Notes: generated by a model from the sequence alone, not told the origin. 47,323 nucleotides of DNA from Eubacterium sp. (GCA_024687845.1 JAILEL010000058.1:1-47323), one strand, 5' to 3'; positions 27,709 to 36,175 are shown, numbered from the stretch's first letter. Numbers and translations: made by a program.

Positions 27709-27741
27709 GTTAGTAGTATGTGGCTACTAACCGTTTTTTAT
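27709..27741 (+). terminator. Terminator after pgeF
   Basis: A nine-base perfect stem GGTTAGTAG (27709-27717) with CTACTAACC (27725-27733), then G and six T. Confidence 0.85.
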
Positions 27742-27958
27742 AAAATTGCTTATTTTTGATGTGAAATATGTCCAAAAGATTTATATATGAAAAAAATGAG
27801 TTGTTTAAAATGGAGAAAATCTCTAAATTTATTGCAAAAGTTTTACGAAGATATTAAAATGTTTCAATGTAAATGTAGATTAGTTAAAAACTTAAGATTT
27901 TTAAAAGTTTTGTCAAGTATTATTAATTATTTTTATTTTCAAAATGGAGGATAAAAAA

Positions 27959-28444
27959 ATGACAGTTAAGAAGGCAAACATTGAGGATATGGCTAAGAAG
28001 GCAGTTGCTGCTAAGAAGGAAGCTGAGAAGAAGGCTGAGCCAGCAAAGAAGGAAGCTGAAAAGAAAGCAGAACCAGCAAAGAAGGCACCTGCAAAGAAGG
28101 CTGTTGCTAAGAAGGCAGAACCAGTAAAGAAGGAAGCTGAGAAGAAAGCAGAGCCAGCAAAGAAGGAAGTTGCTAAGAAGGCACCTGCAAAGAAAGCAGA
28201 GCCTGCAAAGAAGGAAGCTGCTAAGAAGGCACCTGCAAAAAAAGCAGCTGCTAAGAAGGCAGAAGCTACTGTTAAGGTAGTAGTTGAGTTCCAGGGTGGA
28301 CAGACAGTAACAGACGATATCGTTGCTAAGGCTAAGGAAGTATGCGGAAAGAAGACTGTTAAAGAGCTTAACGTATATTATCAGCCAGAAAACAACAAGG
28401 TTTACTTCACAGCTGATGGTGAGGAAGGATCATTTGATCTTTAA
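27959..28444 (+). CDS. Lys/Ala/Pro-rich histone H1-like protein with DUF6465-type end
   Basis: 161 aa. Residues about 12-103 consist of degenerate repeats of KKAEPAKKEAEKKA, KKAPAKKA and KKAVAKKA, very basic and like eukaryotic histone H1 tails or bacterial AlgP/HctB-type proteins. The last 58 residues form an ordered, probably beta-alpha domain (TVKVVVEFQGGQTVTDDI ending TADGEEGSFDL) which I recall as DUF6465 of Lachnospiraceae. The start at 27959 is chosen because GGAGG (27946-27950) lies eight bases before it. An upstream in-frame ATG at 27944 overlaps this ribosome site. A role as nucleoid or polyanion binder is inferred from composition. It is expressed as a single gene between a long AT-rich leader and a strong terminator. 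Confidence 0.85.
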   Translation: MTVKKANIEDMAKKAVAAKKEAEKKAEPAKKEAEKKAEPAKKAPAKKAVAKKAEPVKKEAEKKAEPAKKEVAKKAPAKKAEPAKKEAAKKAPAKKAAAKKAEATVKVVVEFQGGQTVTDDIVAKAKEVCGKKTVKELNVYYQPENNKVYFTADGEEGSFDL

Positions 28445-28470
28445 TCAGTAGTTTGGTAAATAATATAAAA

Positions 28471-28500
28471 AGCTGATGTCTCAGACATCAGCTTTTTTTT
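28471..28500. terminator. Bidirectional terminator
   Basis: A ten-base perfect stem, AGCTGATGTC (28471-28480), loop TCA, GACATCAGCT (28484-28493), with A-run to the left and eight T to the right. It serves the histone-like gene and clpX on the other strand. Confidence 0.9.
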
Positions 28501-28508
28501 CTGGAATA

Positions 28509-29891
28509 CTAATCCTCAGTTCCGCGCATCTTAATAATTGGTGAGCCTTTTTTTAATACATAATCTTTAGTGATAATTACTGTACCAATATTCTCATCTT
28601 TTGGTACCTGGTACATTATATCGAGAAGAAGATCCTCAATTATAGATCTTAGTGCTCTTGCTCCAGTCTTTCTCTCAGCAGCAATCTTTGCAATCTCCTC
28701 ATAAGCCTCATCTTCAAACTGAAGATCAACTTCATCTATTCTGAGAAGCTTCTGGTACTGTTTAATGATGGAGTTACGTGGCTCTTTAAGAATTTTTATA
28801 TACATATCATTGTCAAGTCCGTCAAGTGTAAAGATAACCGGGAGTCTTCCAATGAATTCAGGAATCATTCCAAAGTTTCTCAGATCCTCTGTTGTTACTT
28901 TAGAAAGAAGCTTAGGATCTTTTTCAAGTTCATCTCTCAGATTAGCTCCAAAACCTATAGAAGATTGCTCAGCTATTCTTGTTTTGATAACCTCTTCCAG
29001 ATCAGGAAAAGCTCCACCACAGATGAAAAGTATTCCTCTGGTATCCATCATTGTAGTAGGTGTCATAGCATTTTTGCTACCAGTTCCGATAGGTACTTCA
29101 ACCTCTGAACCCTCAAGAATTTTAAGAAGTCCCTGTTGAACAGCTTCTCCACTTACATCACGAGAACGAGTTTCCTGTTTCTTGGCAAGCTTGTCTATCT
29201 CATCGATAAATACTATACCATGCTCAGCCTTTTCAACATCATTTCCAGCTGCACTAAGAAGCTTGGAGAGAACGCTTTCAACATCATCACCAATATACCC
29301 AGCCTCTGTAAGGGATGTGGCATCGGTGATAGCGAGAGGCACGTCTAAGATTTTAGCAATTGTTTTAACCATATATGTTTTACCGGAACCGGTAGGTCCG
29401 ATCATAAGCATATTTGACTTCTCGATCTCTACATCATCCTGGAACATATCAGGATTTTCTTCAGTGAAAACTCTTTTGTAATGATTATATACTGCAACGG
29501 ACATAACCTTTTTAGCATATTCCTGACCTACAACATCTCTGTCAAGCAGACGCTTGATCATATGAGGAGCAGGAATATCAGCAAGAGTTAGTTTCTTTTC
29601 ACTACTTTCTCCATTTTCAGTATCAGCATTTTCATCAGCCTTCGAAGTTGGTTTCTTGCGCTTTTTAACCTTGTGAGATTCTGGAATATCCATATTTGGG
29701 GTAAACATGTTAAAATTATTTATTCCAGGCATATTGGAAATGTCAAACATAGGACTGTTGTTTAGCTGATCAAGAGTTTTCTGAAGACAGTCAGGGCATA
29801 TATATACATTTTCAGCAAATGATATCAGCTTTCCGGTATCAGCTTCAGATCTGCGGCACATATAACAATAATTTTCAAAATCGTCGCTCAA
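28509..29891 (-). CDS. clpX: ClpX, ATP-dependent unfoldase of the Clp protease
   Basis: 460 aa AAA+ unfoldase that feeds ClpP. The N-terminal zinc-binding domain has C9, C12, C32 and C35 (CYMC and CPDC). Walker A is GPTGSGKTYM, Walker B FIDEIDKL, the pore loop AGYIGDDVES, the second pore loop GEAVQQGLLKILEG, and the ClpP-docking IGF loop is present in SSIGFGANL. Sensor 2 is KTGARALRSIIE. Residues about 55-95 form a longer, charged linker. I start it at TTG 29891, eight bases after GGAGG. A TTG at 29906 would overlap that site. No clpP or trigger factor gene is adjacent, unlike the usual tig-clpP-clpX order, so clpP must be elsewhere. Confidence 0.93.
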   Translation of the reverse strand: MSDDFENYCYMCRRSEADTGKLISFAENVYICPDCLQKTLDQLNNSPMFDISNMPGINNFNMFTPNMDIPESHKVKKRKKPTSKADENADTENGESSEKKLTLADIPAPHMIKRLLDRDVVGQEYAKKVMSVAVYNHYKRVFTEENPDMFQDDVEIEKSNMLMIGPTGSGKTYMVKTIAKILDVPLAITDATSLTEAGYIGDDVESVLSKLLSAAGNDVEKAEHGIVFIDEIDKLAKKQETRSRDVSGEAVQQGLLKILEGSEVEVPIGTGSKNAMTPTTMMDTRGILFICGGAFPDLEEVIKTRIAEQSSIGFGANLRDELEKDPKLLSKVTTEDLRNFGMIPEFIGRLPVIFTLDGLDNDMYIKILKEPRNSIIKQYQKLLRIDEVDLQFEDEAYEEIAKIAAERKTGARALRSIIEDLLLDIMYQVPKDENIGTVIITKDYVLKKGSPIIKMRGTED

Positions 29892-30000
29892 AATAATATC
29901 CTCCAAATAAATGCAAATAAGTGTTTTGTATATCTTTCTAAAATAGAAAATAATAGAGATTATTATATACTAAAGTTAAAAATTATTAAAGTAAATATTA

Positions 30001-30030
30001 TTGTAAATATATTGTGAATAGTGGTAGAAT
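30001..30030 (+). promoter_or_regulatory. Possible promoter of the glycerophosphodiesterase unit
   Basis: TTGTAA (30001-30006), 18-base spacer, TAGAAT (30025-30030), about 40 bases ahead of the start. Confidence 0.45.
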
Positions 30031-30071
30031 TGCTTTAAATTTATAAATAAATATATCGTGAGGTGATGAAC

Positions 30072-30779
30072 ATGAAAGTAATAGCTCATAGAGGTGCATC
30101 AGGTCTTGTAGACGTAGAGAATACTCTTGAAGCATTTGAAAAGGCTGTTGAAATTAAAGCAGATATGGTTGAATTTGATGTAAGAAAAACAAAGGATAAT
30201 GTTCTGGTAGTTTTTCATGATAAGAATTTTCAGGATGTTCCTATCGGATGGCTTACATATGAAGAGATGGAAAAGAGGGCAAATGCCCAGGGCTTCCATG
30301 TTCCGCTCCTGAAAGAAGTTCTAAAGCTTCTTGCTGGTCGTATCTATCTTGATATAGAAGTAAAAGAACATGGTTTTGAGAAAAGACTGGTGAATATGCT
30401 TCACAAATATCTTAAAACTGAAACGTATAGTGTTAAGTCTTTCGATGACAGAGTAGTGTACAAGGTTAAGGAACTTGATCCTAATATTAAAACAGGTCTG
30501 CTTCTTGGTATGGAAAAAGCAACAGTTAAGAGAAGAATAAATGAACTTTTTCCTGAGAGACGTCTTAAGGCCTGTCACGCTGATTTTGTAAGTCCTAATT
30601 ATCAGCTGCTGCATTTTGGATTTATTCAGAGAATGCATTTAAAACAGTATGAGATATATGTCTGGACTGTTAATGAAGCGAAGCTGATCGACAAGCTTCT
30701 TAAAACTTCAATAGAAGGAATTATTACAGACCGTCCTGATATTGTATTTGAGCAGATGAGGATAGGAGACAAGGGATGA
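30072..30779 (+). CDS. Glycerophosphodiester phosphodiesterase
   Basis: 235 aa, TIM-barrel GDPD family; hydrolyses glycerophosphodiesters from lipid turnover to glycerol-3-phosphate and an alcohol. The conserved pattern is complete: H6 and R7 in AHRGASG, E34 and D36 in VEFDVRKTKDN, H49 in VFHDKNF, then LDIEVKEHG, and C-terminal VWTVNEAKLIDKLL with GIITDRPDI. No signal peptide, so it is cytoplasmic. I start at ATG 30072, with GAGGTGA about six bases before. GTG at 30063 and ATG at 30066 overlap that site. It overlaps the next small gene by four bases (ATGA). Confidence 0.92.
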   Translation: MKVIAHRGASGLVDVENTLEAFEKAVEIKADMVEFDVRKTKDNVLVVFHDKNFQDVPIGWLTYEEMEKRANAQGFHVPLLKEVLKLLAGRIYLDIEVKEHGFEKRLVNMLHKYLKTETYSVKSFDDRVVYKVKELDPNIKTGLLLGMEKATVKRRINELFPERRLKACHADFVSPNYQLLHFGFIQRMHLKQYEIYVWTVNEAKLIDKLLKTSIEGIITDRPDIVFEQMRIGDKG

Positions 30780-31159
30780 AAAAAAGGATTACTGAATACC
30801 TTAAATACATTGATGATCTTCTTGCAGAGGACGAATCTGATAAGAGTGGTGGTCATGAGATTGACTGGGATAAAGAGATAGAAAAGCATCTGAACCAGAT
30901 TGCATTTTTCTCCCATGAAAGGCTGGTTCATCTGATTGTATTTAGCCTTGTGGCAGTTTGTACAATTATGTGTTTTCTTGCACTGATAGTATCCGAAAAG
31001 ATAATTATTTTCCCACTGCTTTTTATGCTTTTTGTGCTTCTGGTTCCATATTGCATGCATTATTATCTGCTGGAGAATTCTGTCCAGAAAATGTATGATC
31101 AGTATGATTCAATGATAGGGAAAAAAGAAGCTTATTTTAAGGTTATCAACACGAAATAA
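30776..31159 (+). CDS. Two-helix membrane protein of unknown function
   Basis: 127 aa. A charged N-terminal part of about 55 residues is followed by two hydrophobic segments (about 58-78 and 83-102) with a short turn, and a charged C-terminus. It is translationally coupled to the glycerophosphodiesterase gene by a four-base overlap and ends at a strong terminator. I do not recognise a family; a lipid-related accessory role is only suggested by the coupling. Confidence 0.75.
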   Translation: MKKRITEYLKYIDDLLAEDESDKSGGHEIDWDKEIEKHLNQIAFFSHERLVHLIVFSLVAVCTIMCFLALIVSEKIIIFPLLFMLFVLLVPYCMHYYLLENSVQKMYDQYDSMIGKKEAYFKVINTK

Positions 31160-31178
31160 ACAATTAAAAATGTTATGT

Positions 31179-31217
31179 AAAGCATTAGATGATTATGTAA
31201 ATCTAATGCTTTTTTAT
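31179..31217 (+). terminator. Terminator
   Basis: A 12-base perfect stem, AAAGCATTAGAT (31179-31190) with ATCTAATGCTTT (31201-31212), followed by TTTTAT. Confidence 0.88.
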
Positions 31218-31275
31218 ACACATGATATCAACAAGGATTTTGATATTTTGTGGATAAATTTGTGGACTATTCGTC

Positions 31276-31304
31276 TTGATGGAATGGGTATATAAGGGTA
31301 TAAT
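31276..31304 (+). promoter_or_regulatory. Sigma-A promoter of the polysaccharide deacetylase gene
   Basis: TTGATG (31276-31281), 17-base spacer, perfect TATAAT (31299-31304), about 28 bases before the ATG. Confidence 0.75.
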
Positions 31305-31332
31305 ACGTGTACATTTTGAGGAGTAGTCTTTT

Positions 31333-32520
31333 ATGAAGAAATTCTTTAAAGTAAAATCAAAACTTAATATTTTTGTTATGGTACTGGCGGCAGTATGCTT
31401 TATTCTACCGACAGTTCTTACTTTGTATTTTATGAATGAAAAGGTATCTCAGGATAATTATGAATCCATGATATTTTCAGCTAGAAAGGAACCTGATGAT
31501 ATACCGGTTATTAGCAGTGCTAATGATCTGGAAATAACTCCGTACCAGATAATTGGTGGAGATAAGCCAGTAGTTTTGCAGAAGGATACCACAGCGGTTA
31601 ATCCACTTACACTCATGTCAAAGGATGCCGGGCTTGCAACTTTATCTGATGCATCTGACGAAGATTCTTCTATAGATAAAGCATCTGATAATGATCCGGT
31701 TGAAAAGAAGGTATCTGCCGAAAAGCCTTCTGATGATAAAGAACAGGAAAAGAAAGCATCTAATGATAAAGCATCCAAAGATAAAACATCTGAAGAACAA
31801 TCGGATGAAGATAAATCTGATGAAGATGATTCTGTAGATGATGAGACAGCTACTTCGTCGGATGCATACGAAGAAGATGCCATCATACCAAATGGTAAAA
31901 AAGTATATCTTACATTTGATGATGGACCTTCCTGTTATACAGAAGACATTCTTGAGGTTCTTAAGAAATACAATGTTAAGGCTACATTTTTTGTTGTGGC
32001 AGGCTCCAAGGATTATGAAAAGGAGCTTAAAGAAATAGCTGCTGATGGGCATACTATTGGACTTCATTCATATACTCATGTCTACAGTGAGATTTATAAA
32101 GACCTTAAATCCTTCAGCAAGGATGTTGAATCGGTACATGACTGGGTTAAGGATGTTACCGGAATAGATACAAAGTATTACAGATTTCCAGGTGGAAGCG
32201 ATACAAGTGTTACAGATCTTAAGACCAGTGACTGCGTTGCTTATCTTAAAAGACGCGGATACGAATTCTATGACTGGAATGCTCTTAGTGGAGATGCAGA
32301 GGGTGTTGGATACAGCTCGGATCAGCTTGTAGAAAATGTTATGTACAGTGTTCATGAAAATGAAGGCGATTCTATAGTCCTTATGCATGATAGCTCCACT
32401 GATAATGGAATGATAGATGCATTGCCGGACATAATTGAATCTCTGCTAGAAGAAGGCTATGAATTACGTGCCATAGATGATGATGCTCCACATGCTCATC
32501 AGTATTGTGAAGACCAGTAA
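31333..32520 (+). CDS. Membrane-anchored polysaccharide deacetylase
   Basis: 395 aa NodB-family carbohydrate esterase (CE4), probably acting on peptidoglycan GlcNAc or another N-acetylated glycan outside the cell. One N-terminal helix (about 11-33) is followed by a Ser/Asp/Lys-rich low-complexity linker (about 103-183) with repeats like DKASxD. The NodB domain from about 188 has TFDDGP (D196, D197), HSYTH (H245, H249), RFPGG (284-288), DW (314-315) and LMHDS (H352), so the metal and catalytic residues are complete. GAGGAG precedes the ATG. The gene has its own promoter and ends in a hairpin that overlaps the folC leader. Confidence 0.93.
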   Translation: MKKFFKVKSKLNIFVMVLAAVCFILPTVLTLYFMNEKVSQDNYESMIFSARKEPDDIPVISSANDLEITPYQIIGGDKPVVLQKDTTAVNPLTLMSKDAGLATLSDASDEDSSIDKASDNDPVEKKVSAEKPSDDKEQEKKASNDKASKDKTSEEQSDEDKSDEDDSVDDETATSSDAYEEDAIIPNGKKVYLTFDDGPSCYTEDILEVLKKYNVKATFFVVAGSKDYEKELKEIAADGHTIGLHSYTHVYSEIYKDLKSFSKDVESVHDWVKDVTGIDTKYYRFPGGSDTSVTDLKTSDCVAYLKRRGYEFYDWNALSGDAEGVGYSSDQLVENVMYSVHENEGDSIVLMHDSSTDNGMIDALPDIIESLLEEGYELRAIDDDAPHAHQYCEDQ

Positions 32521-32555
32521 CATTATTTATACATACAAATATGATTATTTAGAGA

Positions 32556-32587
32556 GGTGATGGATGACATGTCGTCTGTCACCTTTT
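32556..32587 (+). terminator. Terminator or attenuator ahead of folC
   Basis: GGTGATGGATGA (from 32556) pairs continuously with the strand ending at 32583 (GTCGTCTGTCACC), using three G-T pairs and a CATG loop, then TTTTG. It lies between the deacetylase stop and the preferred folC start. This argues against the upstream in-frame GTG (32557) and ATG (32560, 32569) codons as starts. Confidence 0.65.
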
Positions 32588-32607
32588 GTAAATGTGAGGA
32601 TAAAAAT

Positions 32608-33909
32608 ATGACTTACAGTGAAGTAACTGAATATATAAATGAGAAGAATAAGCTTGGAAGTGTTTTCGGACTGGATGGAATCAAGGAACTGCTTAAGAGA
32701 CTTGGAAATCCTGAAAAAGGTATTCCGGCTATTCATATTGCCGGAACTAACGGTAAGGGAAGCGTTATGGCTTTCGTAGAGGAAACACTTATAGAGTCAG
32801 GATATAACGTAGGAAGGTACATTTCTCCTACGATTTTTGATTATAGAGAGAGATGGATGCATAATAAAGAGTGGGCGTCTGAAGAGGAGGTTGCGGAGGC
32901 AATTGCTAAGGTTAAGGATGCGGTTTCGGAAATGGAGAAAGATGGAATAGCAAGCCCAACTTCATTTGAAATAGAAACAGCGGCTGCATTTATACTTTTT
33001 CATATCTGGAATGTTGATATTATGCTGATCGAATGTGGCATGGGAGGCAGACTTGATGCTACAAATGTTATAGAAGAAAATGTAATAAATGTTCTCGCTT
33101 CTATAAGTTTAGACCATATGCAGTTTCTCGGAGATACAGTTGAAGCTATAGCCACTGATAAGCTTGGTATAGTCAGGGATGGCTCTATACTTGTCAGCTA
33201 TCCCCAATTGGATAAGGTTACAAGTGTTATCAGAGCTTATTCACAGGAACACGCTAATAAGCTTTTCAGTCCTGATATAATGGAGCTGAGAATAATAGAT
33301 GAGTCAGTGTATGGAAGTGATTTCATTTATAAAGGTAATAAATACAGAATCAATATGGGCGGCAGGTATCAGATAATGAATGCTCTGACAGCTATTCATG
33401 TATTAGAAGAACTTGAAAGCCTTGATTTTGGCAATAATGCTGTGAAACCTCTGTCCGAAGAAGACATTATTAGGGGACTTGCAAAAACAGAGTGGCCTGG
33501 CAGATTCCAGGTGCTTTGCAAAGAGCCGCTTATTATTGTAGATGGGGCTCATAACGAAGATGCGTGGATGAGACTGAGAGAAAGTCTTGATTATTATTTT
33601 ACAAATAAGAGTTTCATATATATAATAGGAGTGTTGGCTGATAAGGATTACTTTAAAATGGTTGACATTTTGTCGCGTGATATTGAAGAGGTTTTTACAG
33701 TCCAGTCATATAATTCAAGAGCTCTTCCTGCGGGAGACCTTGCCCGAGTCTTTAAAGAGGCAGGGGTAAATGCTGAGGAAACGGATGGATTATCAGATGC
33801 GCTTATTAAGGCAAAGAGAAAATACAGGAAGGATGAAAACGTCATAATAATATGTGGAACGCTTTCAATAACAGGGGACATAATAAAATGCATAAAATCC
33901 ATGCAATAA
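32608..33909 (+). CDS. folC: Folylpolyglutamate/dihydrofolate synthase FolC
   Basis: 433 aa ATP-dependent ligase of the Mur ligase family that adds glutamate to folates, and to dihydropteroate in many bacteria. It begins MTYSEVTEYINEKNKLGS, the family start. The P-loop is GTNGKGSV (46-53), then YISPTIFDYRER, IECGMGGRLDATNVI, SISLDHMQFLGDT, and C-terminal VDGAHNEDAW. GAGGA lies seven bases before the ATG at 32608. The longer frame from 32557 would include a hairpin. The next gene overlaps its end, and two further folate activities follow, so this is a folate operon. Confidence 0.94.
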   Translation: MTYSEVTEYINEKNKLGSVFGLDGIKELLKRLGNPEKGIPAIHIAGTNGKGSVMAFVEETLIESGYNVGRYISPTIFDYRERWMHNKEWASEEEVAEAIAKVKDAVSEMEKDGIASPTSFEIETAAAFILFHIWNVDIMLIECGMGGRLDATNVIEENVINVLASISLDHMQFLGDTVEAIATDKLGIVRDGSILVSYPQLDKVTSVIRAYSQEHANKLFSPDIMELRIIDESVYGSDFIYKGNKYRINMGGRYQIMNALTAIHVLEELESLDFGNNAVKPLSEEDIIRGLAKTEWPGRFQVLCKEPLIIVDGAHNEDAWMRLRESLDYYFTNKSFIYIIGVLADKDYFKMVDILSRDIEEVFTVQSYNSRALPAGDLARVFKEAGVNAEETDGLSDALIKAKRKYRKDENVIIICGTLSITGDIIKCIKSMQ

Positions 33910-34388
33910 TGACGGATGAAAGATTTATTGAAAAGATAAAATATATAGAAGAAAAGGAAAAGACAAGAATATTCTGTGGACATGGCTACGAACATATTCT
34001 TTCAGTTGCAAGAATAGCATATATTTTATCACTTGAGAATAATTTATGTGATGATATTATAGATAAAGAAACGATATATGCTGCGGCACTTCTTCATGAT
34101 ATAGGGAGAGCTCAGAATTTAAAAAATGACAGTGACCATAGAATGGAAAGTGCAATCATAGCTGAGGAGATACTAAGGGATTCAGGCTTTAGTAATGAAT
34201 CTGTAGAAATGATATGCTACGCAATAAGAAAGCATGGAGTAAGTACAGATAAACTTGAAGAGAATTATGATAAGCTTGCCTGGCTGTTATATAAGGCTGA
34301 TAAAAAATCGAGAAATTGTTTTATATGCAAAGCATCTGAGGAATGCTACTGGTCTGAAGAAAAGAAGACGCATTTCATAGATATATAA
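33888..34388 (+). CDS. HD-domain phosphohydrolase in the folate operon
   Basis: 166 aa HD-superfamily protein. Metal residues are H36 in GHGYEHILSVARIAY, H70 and D71 in LLHDIGR, with a further conserved SDHRMESA. The ATG at 33888 overlaps the end of folC by 22 bases and has GGGGA nine bases upstream; an ATG at 33909 (in TAATGA) is an alternative. HD proteins of this kind recur in clostridial folate operons. The pathway step lacking a universal enzyme is removal of pyrophosphate from dihydroneopterin triphosphate, so such a role is possible, but it is only inference. Confidence 0.85.
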   Translation: MHKIHAIMTDERFIEKIKYIEEKEKTRIFCGHGYEHILSVARIAYILSLENNLCDDIIDKETIYAAALLHDIGRAQNLKNDSDHRMESAIIAEEILRDSGFSNESVEMICYAIRKHGVSTDKLEENYDKLAWLLYKADKKSRNCFICKASEECYWSEEKKTHFIDI

Positions 34389-34447
34389 TTATTTCAGTTA
34401 AAAGGTATTATAGTCAAAAGAAATAAATAGAAAATGAGAAATAAAAT

Positions 34448-36133
34448 ATGGATAAGATAGTAATAGATAAAATAAAAATATTTGCCCACCATGGTGTATA
34501 TGCATTCGAAAAAAGTGAGGGCCAGGATTTCTATGTAAGCGCATTTCTTGAGCTTAATCTTAAGGCTGCAGGAAATCAGGATGATCTCTATAAGACTGTT
34601 AATTATGCTGAGGCTGTCGAGCTTATCGAGAATACATTTACAGAAACAAGATACGATACTATTGAGGCTGCTGCTGAGAGTGTGATAGAAGCTATACTTC
34701 AGCATTTTTACGCGGTTAAGAAGGTGACTATCAGAGTAAGCAAGCCGGAAGCACCTGTTGAAGCTGATTTCAGTGATATATATGTGGAAATGACACGAGC
34801 AAGACACAGAGTATTTCTTGGGATAGGCTCGAACCTTGGTGATAAAAAGAAATATCTTGAAACTGCAGTGGATGAGCTTGGAAAAGATTCTTCAATATTG
34901 ATAAAAAATGTTTCTAAATTTATTGAGACTGAACCTTATGGTCCGGTTGAACAGCCTATGTTTTTAAATGGCGTAATGGAAATAGAAACCTTTCTTGAGC
35001 CTGATGAACTTCTGGAAATAATTCACGACATAGAGGCTGAAGCTGGAAGAGAGAGGATTATTCATTGGGGTCCTAGAACTCTTGATATTGATATACTTCT
35101 TTTTGATGATTATGTGATCAATACAGAGACTCTTACCATACCACATCCGGAGATGCATAAAAGAGATTTTGTGCTTAGGCCAATGGCTGAGATAGCACCA
35201 TACATTTATCATCCTACACTTCATAGAAATGTGATCCAGATGATTGATGATCTTAAAAGATCAGAATATGCTGCAGCTAAATATGTTGAGACTGAGGAGT
35301 ATGAAGAACTTGATGAGCTTGATATAAATGGAAAAACAGTAGTTTATGCCGGAGTACCTGGAGCATATGCCGAAGAAGCAGCTATAAAATTCTTTGGAGG
35401 TGGAGTTAAATACTCTAATGTTAAAAAGTTTGATGACGTTGTAAGGGCAGTTGCGGATGGAGAAGCAGAGTATGGGGTTATTCCTATAGAAAATAGTTCT
35501 GCTGGCTTTGTAAGTGGAAATTATGATATTATCAGAACTGCAGGAGTAAAAATAGTTGCTCAGGTTACACTTGATATAAATCATTGTCTCCTTGGAATGA
35601 AGGAAGCACGTATTACTGATATTACAAAGGTATATTCCCATCCACAGGGACTTATGCAGTGCAAGGAATATATCGAGAAAAATGGATTCAGTGCAGAAAG
35701 CGTAAGTAACACTGCGAGAGCTGCAAAAAGGGTAATGGAAGATGGAGTCAGAAGTCATGCGGCTATTTCCAGTGAGAGAGCGGCTGAAATATACGGGCTT
35801 AAAATTCTTGAGAGAAATATAAATTTTTCTGCTGATAATGCTACGAAGTTTGTAATACTGACTAGAGAAGAAGTATTTCTAAAAGAGTCAGTAAATGTCA
35901 GTATATGTTTTACCACTCAGCATAAGGTCGGTGCATTATACGATGTTATGGGAATCATAGATGCGAATGAACTGAATATGACTAGTATTGAATCCCGTCC
36001 ATCACTTAAGCATAAATGGGAGTACTGGTTCTATGTGACCTTTGAAGGTAAACTGACTGACAGAAATGTAATAAAAGCTCTTCGCGAACTTAAGGCAAAT
36101 ACTGATGAGATGACAGTTCTGGGTAGTTATTAA
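34448..36133 (+). CDS. folB-folK-pheA: FolB-FolK-prephenate dehydratase-ACT fusion
   Basis: 561 aa, one uninterrupted frame with four domains. Residues 1-118 are dihydroneopterin aldolase (FAHHGVYAFEK, Y53 in TVNYAEA, K99 in RVSKPEAP). Residues 121-275 are HPPK (FLGIGSNLGDKKKYL, TEPYGPVEQPMFLN, metal Asp D213 and D215 in RTLDIDILLF). Residues 276-295 are an acidic linker. Residues 296-478 are prephenate dehydratase (VVYAGVPGAYAEEAA, PIENSSAGFV, YSHPQGLMQC), with the catalytic TRF motif as T466-K467-F468. Residues 482-561 are an ACT domain with both phenylalanine-binding motifs, GAL (496-498) and ESRP (515-518). FolB-FolK fusions are known; joining them to PheA is not something I know of. The PDT part lacks chorismate mutase. 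Confidence 0.93.
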   Translation: MDKIVIDKIKIFAHHGVYAFEKSEGQDFYVSAFLELNLKAAGNQDDLYKTVNYAEAVELIENTFTETRYDTIEAAAESVIEAILQHFYAVKKVTIRVSKPEAPVEADFSDIYVEMTRARHRVFLGIGSNLGDKKKYLETAVDELGKDSSILIKNVSKFIETEPYGPVEQPMFLNGVMEIETFLEPDELLEIIHDIEAEAGRERIIHWGPRTLDIDILLFDDYVINTETLTIPHPEMHKRDFVLRPMAEIAPYIYHPTLHRNVIQMIDDLKRSEYAAAKYVETEEYEELDELDINGKTVVYAGVPGAYAEEAAIKFFGGGVKYSNVKKFDDVVRAVADGEAEYGVIPIENSSAGFVSGNYDIIRTAGVKIVAQVTLDINHCLLGMKEARITDITKVYSHPQGLMQCKEYIEKNGFSAESVSNTARAAKRVMEDGVRSHAAISSERAAEIYGLKILERNINFSADNATKFVILTREEVFLKESVNVSICFTTQHKVGALYDVMGIIDANELNMTSIESRPSLKHKWEYWFYVTFEGKLTDRNVIKALRELKANTDEMTVLGSY

Positions 36134-36175
36134 TAGATACTGAAGATGTTCTGACAGATTATAAGGAGAAGAGAA

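Noticed and set aside
28765..29481. Plus-strand frames opposite clpX
   Set aside because: Shadows of a well-conserved clpX; no ribosome site and low-complexity translation.
30063..30071. Start of the glycerophosphodiesterase at GTG 30063 or ATG 30066
   Set aside because: Both overlap the GAGGTGA ribosome site; ATG 30072 gives the family start MKVIAHRG.
31458..31886. Serine-rich minus-strand frames under the deacetylase gene
   Set aside because: They mirror the Asp/Ser/Lys linker of the deacetylase and resemble no protein.
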